NCBI GenBank assembly: GCA_025093555.1
Contig: JAIWNF010000029.1
Span: 124,001 to 188,000, forward strand
Source of the DNA: Circinella umbellata
Taxonomy: Eukaryota > Mucoromycota > Mucoromycetes > Mucorales > Lichtheimiaceae
Direction: 5' to 3'
DNA length: 64,000 bases
Every line of letters begins with the position of its first letter. The stretch's first letter is position 1. The position numbers were made by a program, and so were the translations under genes. This document shows, one piece after another, positions 11,544 through 23,893 of this stretch. The notes below the pieces were generated by a model. That model was not told the origin of the DNA. It ran no database searches and was given only the letters and a program-made list of their open reading frames with translations.

Positions 11544-13446
11544 ATGTTAATTAAACATATTTCATCCAAACCAACTGTTAGAGATGAAGAGTTGCGTCCA
11601 TCTACAACAGGATCAGATGAACAACATCTTCATTCACTTGCTTATAGTTCAAGATATGCTACGGGTACTATCCCAAAATTTGAATTACCAGAAAAATCAT
11701 GCGAACCTTCTACAGCATATCAACTTGTTCATGATGAACTTGATTTGGATGGCTTACCTGCTATGAATTGTGCAAGTTTTGGTATGTTCTAAGTCTATAA
11801 CCTATTAGACTTTATTTCACACAGTATGCTAATAATTTATTATCAATACTGCTTAAAAAAATCAATAGTTCACACATGGATGGAACCCGAAGCAGATAAA
11901 CTTATCATGGAGAATATTTCCAAGAACCTTGCTGATGTGGATGAATATCCTGCTACTATCGCTGTTCAAGGACGTTGTGTTTCAATTATTGGTAACATGT
12001 GGCATGCTGATAAGGCTATTGGTACACCAACTGTGGGTTCATCTGAAGCTGTTATGCTTGGTGGATTAGCAATGAAGAAGACATGGCAAGCTAAACGCAA
12101 GGCTGAAGGCAAAGATATTTATCATCCCAATATCATTTTTGGAAATAATGCTCAAGTTGCATTAGAAAAGTTTGCCCGTTATTTTGATGTGGAGGCTCGT
12201 ATGATTCCAGTGTCTGAAGAAAGTCATCATTGTTTAGATGTTAAAAAGGCTCTCGAAGCATGTGATGAAAACACCATTGGTATATTTATCATTTTAGGCT
12301 CCACTTACACGGGACATTTTGAAGATGTAAAACAAATGTCTGATTTATTGGATGGATTGCAAAAGGAGAAAGGGTTGGATATCCCAATTCACGTGGATGC
12401 TGCCAGGTAGAAAGAAAAAGCGAACAACTGTTTCAAATTAAACTATATAATCATAATACTAAATCGTGTATACTTTCATATTAATATAATTAAATAGTGG
12501 AGGATTCGTTGCGCCTTTTGCTTTTCCAGATCTTCAGTGGGATTTCCGTTTGCCAAGAGTAGTATCTATTAATACATCTGGACACAAATTTGGTTTGAGT
12601 TATGCTGGTATTGGATGGGTATTGTGGAGATCAGAACAACAATTAAGCAAGGACTTGGTTTTCGAATTGCATTATTTGGGCGGTACAGAGTTCACTTTCA
12701 ATCTGAATTTTTCTCGACCAGCCTGTTTCATGATCGCACAATACTACAACTTCATTCGTCTTGGAATTGAAGGCTATAATCGTATTGTTGAAAATGATAT
12801 GCTCAATGCTCGTTCATTTTCCACAGCCTTGGAAAAATCAACATACTTTGACGTAGTATCAGATATGCATCGTCCAGAAGGTATATATGGATGGAAACAC
12901 GCCAAACCTCCAGCTCCCAAGAAAAAGAACACTGCTTCAGTCAAATATAATCCTGCGCTACCCGTGGTTACATGGAAACTTACAGATGCATTTAGAGAGA
13001 AATATCCAGTATGTTTATGCTTGTTTATTATATTGATTGTAGAATAGTTTCTGTCGTTTGTAATAATGCATGTACTCAATCTTACTGTGACGTATAACTT
13101 TTTTTTAAATATTTAGCATGTCAAACAAGAGGCAATTAGTACGTTGCTTCGTACCAAGGGTTGGATTGTTCCCAATTACCCTCTTCCACCGAACGAAGGA
13201 AATATCGAAATTCTTCGTGTGGTGGTTCGAGAATCATTAACGCGTGATATGTTAGATCGACTTATTGATGATACTATCGATATAACAGAGAGACTTAAAA
13301 ACCTGGAAACTAATGTCAAGGATAATATCTATGCACCTATTGAACAATTTGGTGAAGCGCCTCGAACGAAAAAGCGTGTTCCACGTGGACTTAAGGATGC
13401 ACATGGCAAGATCAAGAAACCCAAAACCTATGCAAGACCATGTTAA
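11544..13446 (+). CDS. GAD1: Glutamate decarboxylase, PLP-dependent, 538 aa
   Basis: Converts glutamate to GABA and CO2 in the cytosol. In fungi it feeds the GABA shunt and stress tolerance. Exons 11544-11781, 11869-12406, 12498-13008 and 13117-13446 join in phase. Family landmarks are in order: TVGSSEAVMLGGLA (cofactor phosphate region), HVDAAS near residues 254-259 (Asp contacting the pyridine nitrogen), and NTSGHKFG with the Schiff-base lysine near residue 289. The C-terminal extension is basic and unstructured (RTKKRVPRGLKDAHGKIKKP), similar in position to the calmodulin-binding tail of plant enzymes, but I do not claim binding. Length fits the fungal family. A pyrimidine-rich tract (about 11459-11515) precedes the start and may be a promoter element. 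Confidence 0.96.
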
Positions 13447-13972
13447 AAAAAATTGTGCAACATAGCCCAAACATTTATTACTTTTGCAATCTTTTTTGTA
13501 TACGCAGTACTACAAATATAACAATGAATAACAGTTAATAAACATAATAATTTTAAAGCGCTAAATCTACTCTTTTCAATGTTTTGCTCGATTGCTACAA
13601 CAGTCTCAAATATTCATTCTACTGTTATCTATACCAGTAGAAAAAGATGTTCGGAACTGCTTACTTATACCATTTTATTTTCCCATGTTGCAGTAAGGTA
13701 TACAATAATCGGCTCTCAACAAAAAAAATGGAAAAAGACAAAGAAACCAAAGGATCATCACGTTAATAGATAGAACATGGGTGTGGAAGATAATTATGTT
13801 ACAGAACAAATACGTAATTTTACCGGAATAAATTATAGGATTAATCTCTGTTCTTTTTCTGCATGCAGTTTGTTGTCTATAAGCGAATGATAATATGAAG
13901 ATTACGACCATTAATGCTAATCACTGAGGTATACGAGTTTTTTTTCTTTTGGTTATGAAACGTAGTATCCGA
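13447..13972. other. Spacer between convergent GAD and P450 genes
   Basis: Contains the 3' regions of both neighbours. I see no coding exon or clear terminator-like structure beyond AT-rich tracts. Confidence 0.6.
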
Positions 13973-16626
13973 TTAGTAAAGTCTCTTTAAATTTATTTGA
14001 AGATTAACAGGTTTTAGAATGCTAATAGCGGTTGTGATCAACTTTTCTTTATGATCAGAATCATCAGGCAGGGATAGTTCATATTTTCTCACTAACAATT
14101 TAAAATTTTGCATTAGAAATATATTAATTATAGGGCGCATGGTCGAGGGACTTTATTATTTTTTTATACCATCATAAAGTTGAAAATATGACTTACACAA
14201 CATTGGAAGAAATACGCGTTGTTCGTTTAAGCTAAAATTAACACCAATACACATTCTAGCACCATTGCTAAAAGGAATCCAAGATGTCCCATGCTTTTTA
14301 TTCACTGCCTCGGCTTCACCTCCAGGTGCAAAGCGTTCGGGTTTAAATGTCTCTGGATCTTCCCAAATTAATGGGTTACGATGCAAAGCCATCATATCAA
14401 TACCCACACGAGTACCTTTTGAAAGAACACAACCGGCAAGGTCTGTGTCCTCTGTTACAACACGAGCAAGAATGCTTTGAAGAACGGTATTACGACGAAG
14501 AGTTTCTATATATTGTTAATATTATATAAGTTAAACGATATATATATCTTTAGTTTAAATATACAGTGATTATTGTTTTTATCTATCTTTTTTTATTACC
14601 TTTAATAACCATTTGAATGTAAGGCATTTCTTTTATCTGTTCCCACGTAGGTAGAACATCTTCAGGTTGATCGCCTAAGACTCGGATGGCTTCTTCTCGT
14701 GCTTTTTCTTGAACTTCCTATATACGCACGTATATATAGGTAAAAATATATATATTACTTTTCTTTCTTTCTTAACAAATGGGTAAATCAACTGTTATTA
14801 TTGTTAAAGCTCTTACTGGATGAGTAGCCAAATTATACATTGCATTAGATATCGCGGTAGCGGTTGTATCATGACCAGCTATAAAACGAATACACCAGAT
14901 AGCAACATAAATGAATAATAAGTAAAAAGAAATAAACGAATGAACTAGATTTCTAATCAATCGAAATGAATAATATAAACCTATAAAAAAACCACACAAA
15001 TTACTCTAAAATATACAATAGATTATTGTTACGGATCGAGTATGTAAAACATGCCATCTTGTTTGCCATTATATACCATAATAATGGGAAATCAAAAATT
15101 ACGTATTAATACTTTTTTTTTCTTTATTACCTTGATTTCTTCGTCTGTTATTTTGCCATTTTCTTCTTTGGCAGCTTCAAGCATTAAAGTAAGCAAGTCT
15201 TTTTCATTAGTGCTTTTATTGGCAGTATAAATACCATCACTGTTTTCCAAAATTTGACGTTTGTGAACAATAATCTCTTGCATTTTGTTTAAAAACAAAT
15301 CAAGCTCATCATGTGATTGTTTACGTTTGGGAAAAAGGAATCCCCAATCAGGGCTGTCGAAAAAAGGAAATAGCAAGAAAAATGGACTAAAAGTGGCCTT
15401 AATGATATGATGATATCGGTCAACCCATTCGTTATTCTTTTCCTCAATGGCGTTAAAATTGAAATCTACGTATAATAAGTTTATTATCATAGCTATTAGA
15501 TCCGAAAAAAGAACAAATATATTTGTCATGTATATATAGTTTTTACGGTGGTCTTTTGTTTTTACATACCAAACCCTGCGATACCTATAACGTCAAGAGT
15601 CCAACGAGTCATAAAATTAAAAACATCAATCGACGATAAATCGACTTCCTTATCCCATTCAACAAACAGTTTTTGAGAAAGTTCGCCAAATAGTTGGATT
15701 GGCATAGATCGATGAAATCTATTATAAAATTTGGTGTCAATAACCCATCATTGTATGGATACGTAGAAGAAAAAGAGAGAAAGAAAGTATTCATATATAC
15801 GCTGGATTAAGTATCTATTTAATACGTAGCAATATATAAAAAAAAGGATTATTCTTATTGTAAAATATTTAAAATATCAAGTGATAAACATAACACAGGA
15901 GCTTACAATACGCTGGTTTTTCCATTGCATACCCTGTGGAAGAGAAATTATATTTGGACCCATTATGAATTTTGAAAGGATTGTATCTTTTTTATCTTTC
16001 GGAGGAGCATGTTTGGGGAAAAGATCTGTTGCCATAGTAATGTAAATAAAAAAAATATCATTTTTTCTTATGTCAGTATTCTTTCTGAATAGCGTACCTG
16101 TTTTTAGTAATAATTTCTTTGCTGCTTCAGGTCGAGTAACATATACTGCCCATCCAGTTACTAAACTGAATGCCTGATAATGCAGTCACGTGAAACAAAG
16201 ATATGAAATAGAGTCGAAAAAATGAGTTGATGCCATTGTTAGTGTTTTTGGGAAATATTGACTTTTTCAAAGAACAAAACTGTTTTTTTTTCATGTATAT
16301 CTTACAGTATACATCCCATGATCTGTCTTGGCAGCAAGTGGACCGGTAATTTCCTTCAAAATTTCATCATAAGGACGTTTCTTAGAAATAGAGCTAACAA
16401 ATTCAAAGAAACCTGCTCGTGGAAGATGACGAATTTGAGGTGGCGGCAATATAAATTTGTTATAAATAAGATATAGACTCATAAAAGCAAGAGCGGCGGG
16501 AAGAGATATTTTCTTGTTTGCTGCCGTTGCTATGATAGTCTTGTTGCTACTAACACTCAGCCAAAGTGCTAAAATTTGACTTTTAATACTGTTTACAGCA
16601 GGTATCAACGACGATGTCAAAGGCAT
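13973..16626 (-). CDS. Cytochrome P450 monooxygenase, 548 aa, 11 exons
   Basis: A membrane-anchored haem monooxygenase. Exons (5' to 3') are 16626-16306, 16173-16098, 16025-15907, 15814-15801, 15718-15570, 15465-15131, 15005-14981, 14878-14817, 14717-14600, 14505-14197 and 14091-13973, all in phase. An N-terminal hydrophobic anchor (LPAALAFMSLYLIY) precedes a Pro-rich hinge. The substrate-helix motif FHRSMPI is intact. The I-helix reads FFIAGHDTTA (about 344-353), ExxR is ETLR (407-410), the PERF motif is PERF, and the haem loop is FSNGARMCIG with the ligand Cys near 492. Two exons are tiny (14 and 25 nt). They encode the conserved LNPA and SNLCGFFIA segments, so they are needed. The family number and substrate cannot be told from sequence. 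I chose the ATG at 16626 (MPLTSSL); one at 16737 is also in frame but adds an odd Phe-rich leader. Confidence 0.93.
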
Positions 16627-17152
16627 TTTAAACTGAAAAGAGTTGAAGAAGAGAAAAAAGAAAGGAGAAAAGCGTGGATAAATATTTATATTGATTGCAT
16701 AAAAATGGAAAGAGGAGCAAGCTCTGCGTTTCAGCAATCAACATTGACTCATCACATGAACCTGATCATATGAAATGTTTCTTTTCTTTGAAAAATACAC
16801 AGTACGTACCTAATAAAGGAGTGAGATAATACACATTTCATTTTTTTTTTTGGTTATTTCATACGTAATAATATTATATAATGAGTACGTTTTACTATGG
16901 TCTTTAGTTATTGTTGATCTTTAGTTATAGTTCACTAAACCATAGCGTTTTTTTGAGATTTTCCTTTGATCCAGTGATTTAGAATCACGTGCCCGGGTCT
17001 ACTCTATCCCATAAAACCTTTTCGAGTTATACCACTGTTGCTAGATTTATACACTGAAAAGCAAAGCAAATAATAAAGAAATAATGTGATGATAGATTTC
17101 ATTAACAAGTGAGAAACAGAAAAAAAAACAACAAGCAAAACAGCTTATTTTT
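16627..17152. promoter_or_regulatory. Upstream region of the P450 gene
   Basis: The 526-bp gap between the P450 start and the AIM24 3' end. The sequence CACGTG (16986-16991), an E-box-like palindrome, overlaps a second palindrome CCCGGG (16992-16997), about 360 bp above the P450 start. A bHLH factor could bind the first, but that is inference. No ORF of note. Confidence 0.3.
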
Positions 17153-19185
17153 TTATTCAGATGATTTGTTGGCAATAAAGGTGACCTTTCCTTTTGCACC
17201 AACTTCAGCATAGTAAGTGGGAATACCATTGATGGATTTTCCAGTTGCATAGCCTGGATGGTGCTTTCGTTTGGAATAATAGTCAGGAGTATATGATTCA
17301 GCTGGCGCAGCAGGGAAAAGAGCAGATGGTTCAAATGCTTGTGTAAGTGAATCATTAGCAGCTGCCAAAGCATTCATTCTAAATTAAATTATTATTATTA
17401 TCATGTAATCCACTGTTGAAATGCTATTATTTCATTATTGTCATTACTTACATTCTAGCTGATTCAAAACGTGGTTCTACTCGAGATGCTAAAAACATAT
17501 CACCAGGACCTTTTACACGTACAAAATCCTAGATAAAAAAATGTAGTGTGAATACAAGGAAAATAGTATTGTAGTTGATTTTTTTTCACTTACAGGGGCA
17601 CCCAAAACATAATTACGAAGTGTTTTAATAATACTATTCATTTTTTGTAATCTAGGTTGCATAGATGGACTATCAGCGACGTTTCGTACAAAAGCATATT
17701 TTCTCAACGGTGAGCGTGGTGCTGGAATTAATGGGTTAGCAGGATGAAGTTTGGTTGGCTCTGTTCGTACATCCCACATAACAAGGTTTCTATTTCAAAA
17801 AAAAAAGAGATATATGTTAAGAAGCCTGTTATAACTATTACCAAGGGAAAAAATGCTTCAGATTGTGCCTTTTTTTTTTTTTACCGTGGATTCACTAAAT
17901 ATTCTTCCCCAGCGGCTAATGAAAGTCGGTATAATCCACCATAATGTGATATCGCAATGGTTCCTGGACCGCTGACAGTATGTACAAGTTTATTGATAAG
18001 ACCCTAAAAGAAAAAAAATCAAATTATGTATTAAACAACCAAAGAAGTTTCTCCCTTTCACAAATATAAAGTAATGAATGAATGAACAAAAAAAAAGAAA
18101 CTTACAATATCTTTTCCCTTGACACCATTCAATCCTAAATCCAAAGTCACTTTATCAGTTTTGGCCAAGAAAGCATCTCGACGAAGGGCGTATTTGGTAC
18201 TACCACGAACATTGACAATTGCGATTTCACCAATACGCGGAGGTGCCAATAATATATCACCTGCACTTTGCTTGGTATAATACTAAAATATTTATATATA
18301 TATTCATATATATATATTGTCAGTATAATTTGATGTACATAATTTATTAGACCTTAATTAATAAATAATACCTTTTGAAAAAACATGGGCTCACCAACAA
18401 GTTTACCAGCAACTGCTTTCACTGTAGAGTTATCATCCAACGAAAGCTTTGATGTAACCTGATAATACAATAAGATATGGGTAGTTAGGAAAAGAACCAA
18501 AAAATGATCTAATAACTTCATTCGATTTACTTACACGGCTAGAAGAACCTACTGCTGATCCTGTTGCTGCTGTGATTTCCGTATCTGGCGGAAGCTAGTT
18601 TAAAATTTTTTGGTTATTTCCATCATTAATGTTCGAGAAAGGTTTGATAGAGATATTTCATTATTATTACCTTGATTAAGAGAGCAGATCCTATAAAGTA
18701 AATAAGTTATTAATGAGTCTATTTTTTTAAGTTCCAACCACTACCACAGTCTTTATCATATATATATATATATATATGTATAATTATTTGTTTTCTTTTT
18801 TTTCGTACCTACTCCCGAGGAGATCACTTCAAATAAAGGTTCTGCTGTACTCTTCGAAGCAGCGTCTAAAATAATAATAGTACTCGTTTTAACTTTAACA
18901 TATTCCAAAAGCAGAAGACAATTCAAATTTATTTTATATAATGGTGATAATAATGTTCTTTCATATACCTTGTCCGACGGTCGAAATTCCACTTGTAGCC
19001 TGATTTGTCGACGTGTGTTGAAATGACTTGAGAGAACGATCAACAGTTTGAACACCAGTAACATGACTTACTTGATGTTCAGGTTGAGCAGATTCATGAT
19101 ATGCTAGTCCGACATATGATCTATTATGTTGTTGAGCGAGTCCCCGTAATGGCACATTAAGCATGCGCGTACGCATAAATGCCAT
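17153..19185 (-). CDS. AIM24: AIM24-family mitochondrial protein, 411 aa
   Basis: AIM24 proteins are imported into mitochondria and in yeast support inner-membrane (MICOS/cristae) organisation. Exons 19185-18969, 18865-18809, 18690-18671, 18594-18535, 18458-18372, 18282-18106, 18003-17885, 17789-17594, 17528-17452 and 17378-17153 join in phase to 412 codons with the stop. The N terminus (MAFMRTRMLNVPLRGLAQQH) is basic and lacks acidic residues, as expected of a presequence. The beta-rich core carries YYTKQSAGDILLAPP, IAIVNVRGSTKYALRRDAFL and VSGPGTIAISHYGGLYRL, typical of the AIM24/TIGR00266 fold. One exon is only 20 nt (GSALLIK). It is divergently transcribed from DCN1, start codons 192 bp apart. 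Yeast Aim24 is of similar length. Confidence 0.92.
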
Positions 19186-19377
19186 AGTTGCAATTTAATG
19201 TTGGCTGGTGTGTGTAAAAAAAAAATACAAAAAGTTGCCAGGGCGGGGAGTCGTTGAGAGGAAGTAACGGCTTTTCCATATAAATTTGCAGATCCCCGCC
19301 AAGCAAGTTCACGTCGCGTTTTTTAGTCTTAATATAATACACATATCAACGCACGTACCAGATCTTGCTTGAAAACC
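19186..19377. promoter_or_regulatory. Bidirectional promoter, AIM24/DCN1
   Basis: A 192-bp divergent promoter. It holds an inverted pair of GC boxes, GGCGGGG (19242-19248) and CCCCGCC (19294-19300), in otherwise AT-rich DNA, with CATATAAAT (19278-19286) between them. GCGGGG fits the Mig1/CreA zinc-finger consensus, so glucose repression is possible but only inferred. Confidence 0.5.
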
Positions 19378-20852
19378 ATGTCTTCAGTAAGCCCTACTCT
19401 TTTTTTATAATATTCGGGTTTTCTCTTTACCTTAAATAGTTCAAAAAAAAGTTAAAAAAGAAAAAAAAAAGAAGTTGCTTGACATTGACTCCAACAGTTA
19501 TCATTGAAAGGGAACCAACAAGAAAAAGTTAAAAACTTAGTGGAATTTACAAACATTAGGTAAACCTCTTTTTTTTTCTCGCTTTCTCTTTCAAGGTTAT
19601 TTTATATATAAAATCAATATTAATTTACTAATATATTAACTTTCATCAAGTGAAACTGAAGCAGTACAACGATTAAGAAGTGTCAACTGGGACGTCAATG
19701 TTGCCCTGAATTCTTATTATGAATCAGGAAATCATCAAACAGTACCAGCATCTAATACACCTTCAGGTTGTGATGTCCGAGCTGTAGAACGATTATATAC
19801 AACTTATCAAGGTAACATAGAGACAGGAGGGATTCTAGATATTTACTACAGCAATTTTTTTTTTGTTTGTGTATCCGAGTTATATAGATACACAACCGCG
19901 CCCCACCCATATCTATGAACTAACCTTTATTTATCTCATAGACCCAGATAATAAAGAAATGATAATGATTGAAGGAACAATGCAACTATGTCAAGATTTG
20001 GGTATTGAACCAACACAATTAGAATTTTTGCTAGTATCATATCATCTTGGATCCGAACGTATGGGTGAATTTGGACATAAAGAGTTTGTTCAAGGAATGA
20101 TTCGTTTACAATGCGACTCTATTTCTAGACTTAAACAGGTTTTACCATCGCTTGTAACAGCTTTGAATGATCCAGAGAGCTTCCGACGTGTTTATAGTTA
20201 TGCATTTTTGCTTGGTAGACAAACTGGTCAAAAGAGTTTGTGTAAGTTACTCGTCTGTGTCTATTGTCATTCTTATTCTTGTGCTGCTATACGTAATCTG
20301 ATATATTGATATATTGAAATAAATTTTAGCTTTAGACGCTGCGGTTGAATTGTGGCGCTTGTTATTAGCAAACCAAGTTGAATTTTTAGAAAATTGGATC
20401 ACATTTTTGGAGGTAATCTTTTTATATATATTTGTGATTTGTATTACATAATCTATTATAGTTCAAGACCTTAATCTGTACCTAATTTAATATATAGCAA
20501 AAGCACGGAAAGGCTATTTCACGCGATACATGGAATTTGGTAAATTGATATATGCATTTTCTGATTGTCATTCAAGCGGTGTGGATAAGTGATGAAATGT
20601 TGCATGGAATATAGAAATAACAAATAAAATTATCTAGTTCTATGATTTTGCAACCCAACCAAACATCGATTTCAATGTACACGACTCCGAAGGTGCTTGG
20701 CCTATTCTCATCGATGAGGTAAATTAGTATATATTTGTGTGTGTGTGGATTAATAAATGACCTCAAGAGAAAAATAATATTCAAGACTAAATATTTGATC
20801 GTTTGAAAATATAATATATGTTTAGTTTGTTGAATACATGAAAGAACAGTAA
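19378..20852 (+). CDS. DCN1: DCN1-like cullin neddylation co-E3, 254 aa
   Basis: Dcn1 helps Ubc12 transfer NEDD8 to cullins, activating SCF-type ubiquitin ligases. Exons 19378-19386, 19498-19559, 19651-19811, 19942-20241, 20330-20412, 20498-20539, 20638-20718 and 20826-20852 join in phase to 255 codons including the stop. The first exon is just 9 nt (ATG TCT TCA). The protein has an N-terminal UBA domain (about 1-48, ending SVNWDVNVALNSYYES), then the potentiating neddylation (PONY) domain with LEFLLVSYHLGSERMGEF, YSYAFLLGRQTGQKSL, WRLLLANQ, NLFYDF and the closing AWPILIDEFVEYMK. Domain order and length match the family. Confidence 0.94.
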
Positions 20853-21807
20853 AGGTGAAAAATGGTACTAGATTTTTATGATACGGGATTATTAATTTTC
20901 TTTTTCTTTTCCGCCCTGTTCTCTTTTCCCTTTCTTCATACAACTCTCTCTGTTAAATGATTACGGTGTTCTATAATACAAAAAAACAGATACCTCAAGA
21001 TAAACTCTTCCTCGAGCATTAATAAAAAGTCTCAATAAACGTTTTCTTTTATGTCGAACAAATACTATTATTTTTAATTTCTGTTTTAAATATCGATTCG
21101 TATATATAAGCTAGCTTGTAAAGCTATGAAACTGTTAATCATTTTTAAATCAAGTAGATAGCTATTTACTATTCTAAAATATTTGGGATATATGCAGAAA
21201 CGATATTGATATACGCGATTCAATTAAAAAATGACAAAGTGACGCTTAGTTTTATGATATATAAGTAACGACAGTCATCAAATATTACAATTAGAACAGA
21301 TAATTATTTATATATCGCTTCACTGAGAGAAAGCAGACGATTTTTCCAATGAAATATACGATACTGTAACGATATTATTTATTTTCTCTCTACTGGACCA
21401 TAACTAACAAGCTTGTAAAAAGTTGGCTTGGTTAACCAGAAGTTCTAAAACCTTTATTCTAATTAAATTTTCAAAGTATCTTCTTTATTTTCCAAAATAA
21501 AAACAAATTGAAGTCAAGCAATAGCTTTTTAAACCATGACAGCAATTCTTTTATGCGTAAAAAAAAAAAGATGGATTGGGGGAGGGAAGGGTTCATTAAA
21601 AACCTTATTATTTGTAATTAAGATAAGTAAAACAGGTCATTTCAACCATCATGTGGCTTAGATGCACCGCGGAAACCGGGGGGTGGAGTGATGTATGCCA
21701 ATGTTTTGCTCTTAGTACCAGCTTATACCAACTTCATTTACACCTATTTTTTTTAGCTCTTTCTCCCCCCGCTCTCTCTCTAATTTATAACATACCAATT
21801 TCACATC
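20853..21807. promoter_or_regulatory. DCN1 3' flank and QCR6 upstream region
   Basis: No gene seen. A GC-rich island in AT-rich DNA (CACCGCGGAAACCGGGGGGT, 21665-21684) lies about 125-145 bp above the QCR6 start and is the best promoter candidate. A pyrimidine-rich tract follows just above the ATG. Confidence 0.4.
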
Positions 21808-22593
21808 ATGGGTTTGACTGAAATCTTCTCGAGCATTTTCCCTACCGCCTACGCCGAAGAGGAACAACCCGTAGAAGTCGTTGAAGAAGTTGTTGAAGAA
21901 GTTGTCGAAGAAGTTGCTGAAGAACCCGAAGAGGAAGAAGAAGAAGAAGAAGTTGAAGACCCAAAGGAGCAAATCATGGAGGGTAAAGCATTAATTTATT
22001 TATATTCGACACGATTAATTTTTTCTATAAATCTTTTTTATGTTTCTGTTTTGACGCGTTCATACCTTTTATTCTTAAAAACGAAATGACATTAACACAA
22101 AATTATATAATGACTGACTGATTTTCTCTTCTTAAAAAAACAACCTACTGGTGTATTTTTTATTTATATTTTTACAGCTTGTGAAAAGGACTGTGCTGCC
22201 TTGAAGCACCACCTTGATGAATGTAACGAGCGTGTCGAAAACGGTTCCAGCGAAAACTGTAACGTATCACCATAACAACATATATCATATACGCAAAAAG
22301 ATAACGACGCGAAATAATCTATTGATATGGAGAAAGAAAGTCTCATCATGCTAATCATCGACAATAAATTTAAATTGTATATAGGCATTGAAGAATTCTT
22401 CCACTACATGCACTGTGCTGATGAATGTGTAAGTATCACTTAAATTATATACACTTATTTTTCTTGTGGGGAATACTTATATGATATAATACACGCGGAT
22501 TTACTCGTTCAATAATAATGATGAAATACTTATGCATTTATCCATATTAAAACAAATTAGGCTGCCCCCAAGATCTTTGCCGCTACCAAATAA
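21808..22593 (+). CDS. QCR6: Cytochrome bc1 complex hinge subunit, 110 aa
   Basis: The acidic hinge protein sits at the cytochrome c1 side of respiratory complex III in the intermembrane space. Exons 21808-21982, 22178-22258, 22385-22428 and 22561-22593 join in phase. The first half is a highly acidic spacer (repeated VEE/VVEE, then a Glu run and VEDPKEQI). The second half is the conserved helical hairpin with Cys pairs, ACEKDCAALKHHLDECNERV and EEFFHYMHCADECAAPKIF. The Cys spacing matches the disulphide pattern of the family. It converges on RPL43, with stop codons about 530 bp apart. The acidic part is encoded by an imperfect GTTGAAGAA DNA repeat. Confidence 0.96.
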
Positions 22594-23124
22594 ATTCAAC
22601 TCCTTTAGAATTCAATTACACCAAAAAAAAGAAAATAAAAAGGCCTTTTTTTATATATCAAGGGCAGATACTGCTTCAGTCTTAGTTCAATGCTTAATAA
22701 TTAATTCATAGTTCAGGAACAATGAAATAGTAATAGTGATAATAATCGATGTAGCAGCAATAAGAGTGGAAAGTATAATTCAGTATAGAATACCCAATTT
22801 GATCTTTCTTCGTATCACCTTTAATCTTCACTTTCTGCAGTTTACCCAATAGATATTATGGTGAATCATTAATATATATAATCACTCTCAAAGTATATTT
22901 CTAACCTCTCTTATTACCAAAAGGAGTTGCATAAAGATAGAAAAAATTTAGATGTATATAAATATAATCAATCAAATAAAAAATAGTCATGCACAAAAAA
23001 TTATTAACGTGATCATAAATAACAACAATAAATACTAATAATAACAAATGATAATGATGTTTAAAAAACCATGCTTTTTTTTATTATTTTTCGACAGTAC
23101 AGTAAAGAAATCAAAAGATTTAAC
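22594..23124. other. Spacer between convergent QCR6 and RPL43
   Basis: AT-rich 3' flanks of both genes. No ORF or RNA gene recognised. Confidence 0.6.
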
Positions 23125-23893
23125 TTAGATTTCAGCCAATTCACGGAGACGACGGACAGTCGAGCGGGTGGTGGTGGCAGCAGCAGTCCTATAGTAATAA
23201 TAACAACATTATTGATATTAGTAAAAATGTTAAATACAACTCTTACATAAATAATCCAAATTCATCCTCCATCCTATTTATTATAAAAATACTTACGAAA
23301 CGGTGTAGGCACCGCCAGCCATGGTCTTCTTACAGCCCTTGCACTTCCAGATACCAACAGCTTGACGCTTGACAGCGTCCTAAAAATATTTGAATCAATC
23401 AACTAATGAGTAAACCATTCTCTTATTGTCCATACTCTCTTTTTTTTAATAGGAAATTATCAACCCTAAAAAACCCAATAATTGTATAATTAAATCTGTT
23501 TCTTTACCTTGCCGCAGAAGGTACAGGTGTAGGTGGCGTGTTGAGTGATTTCCATCTTCTTGACCATCTTTCTCAACGAAGCACCATAACGGGTACCGTA
23601 TTTACCAGTGATGCCGACTATTTAAAATTAAATACAAAATGTTGTTTGTTTTTCTCTCTTTAATCAGCATTCCGTTTCTTATTTTAATTCTAATAGAAAA
23701 TATATACGAATTTTCCACAGTTTCTAAATACAATGGCATTTTGTTCCAGTCAGGGAATTTACCTTTCTTAGTGCGCTTAGTCTATTAAAATGAATGTAAA
23801 AAAGGTTTTCGATGGATGATTAGAATCATTTGATATGGATGGATTGATGGATGGATGTATTCTATATATCATTCTGCTTCTTAGCCTTACCAT
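23125..23893 (-). CDS. RPL43: 60S ribosomal protein eL43 (L37a), 92 aa
   Basis: A zinc-ribbon protein of the large cytosolic ribosomal subunit. Exons 23893-23891, 23781-23763, 23617-23508, 23379-23297 and 23188-23125 join in phase to 93 codons including the stop. The first coding exon is only the ATG, directly followed by a GTAAGG donor. The next gives [20 protein letters not shown], the family's conserved start. The zinc-ribbon Cys pairs are CTFC and CKGC, followed by [16 protein letters not shown] and the [10 protein letters not shown] tail. Length and residues match eL43 closely. An intron immediately after the start codon is common in fungal ribosomal protein genes. Confidence 0.97.
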
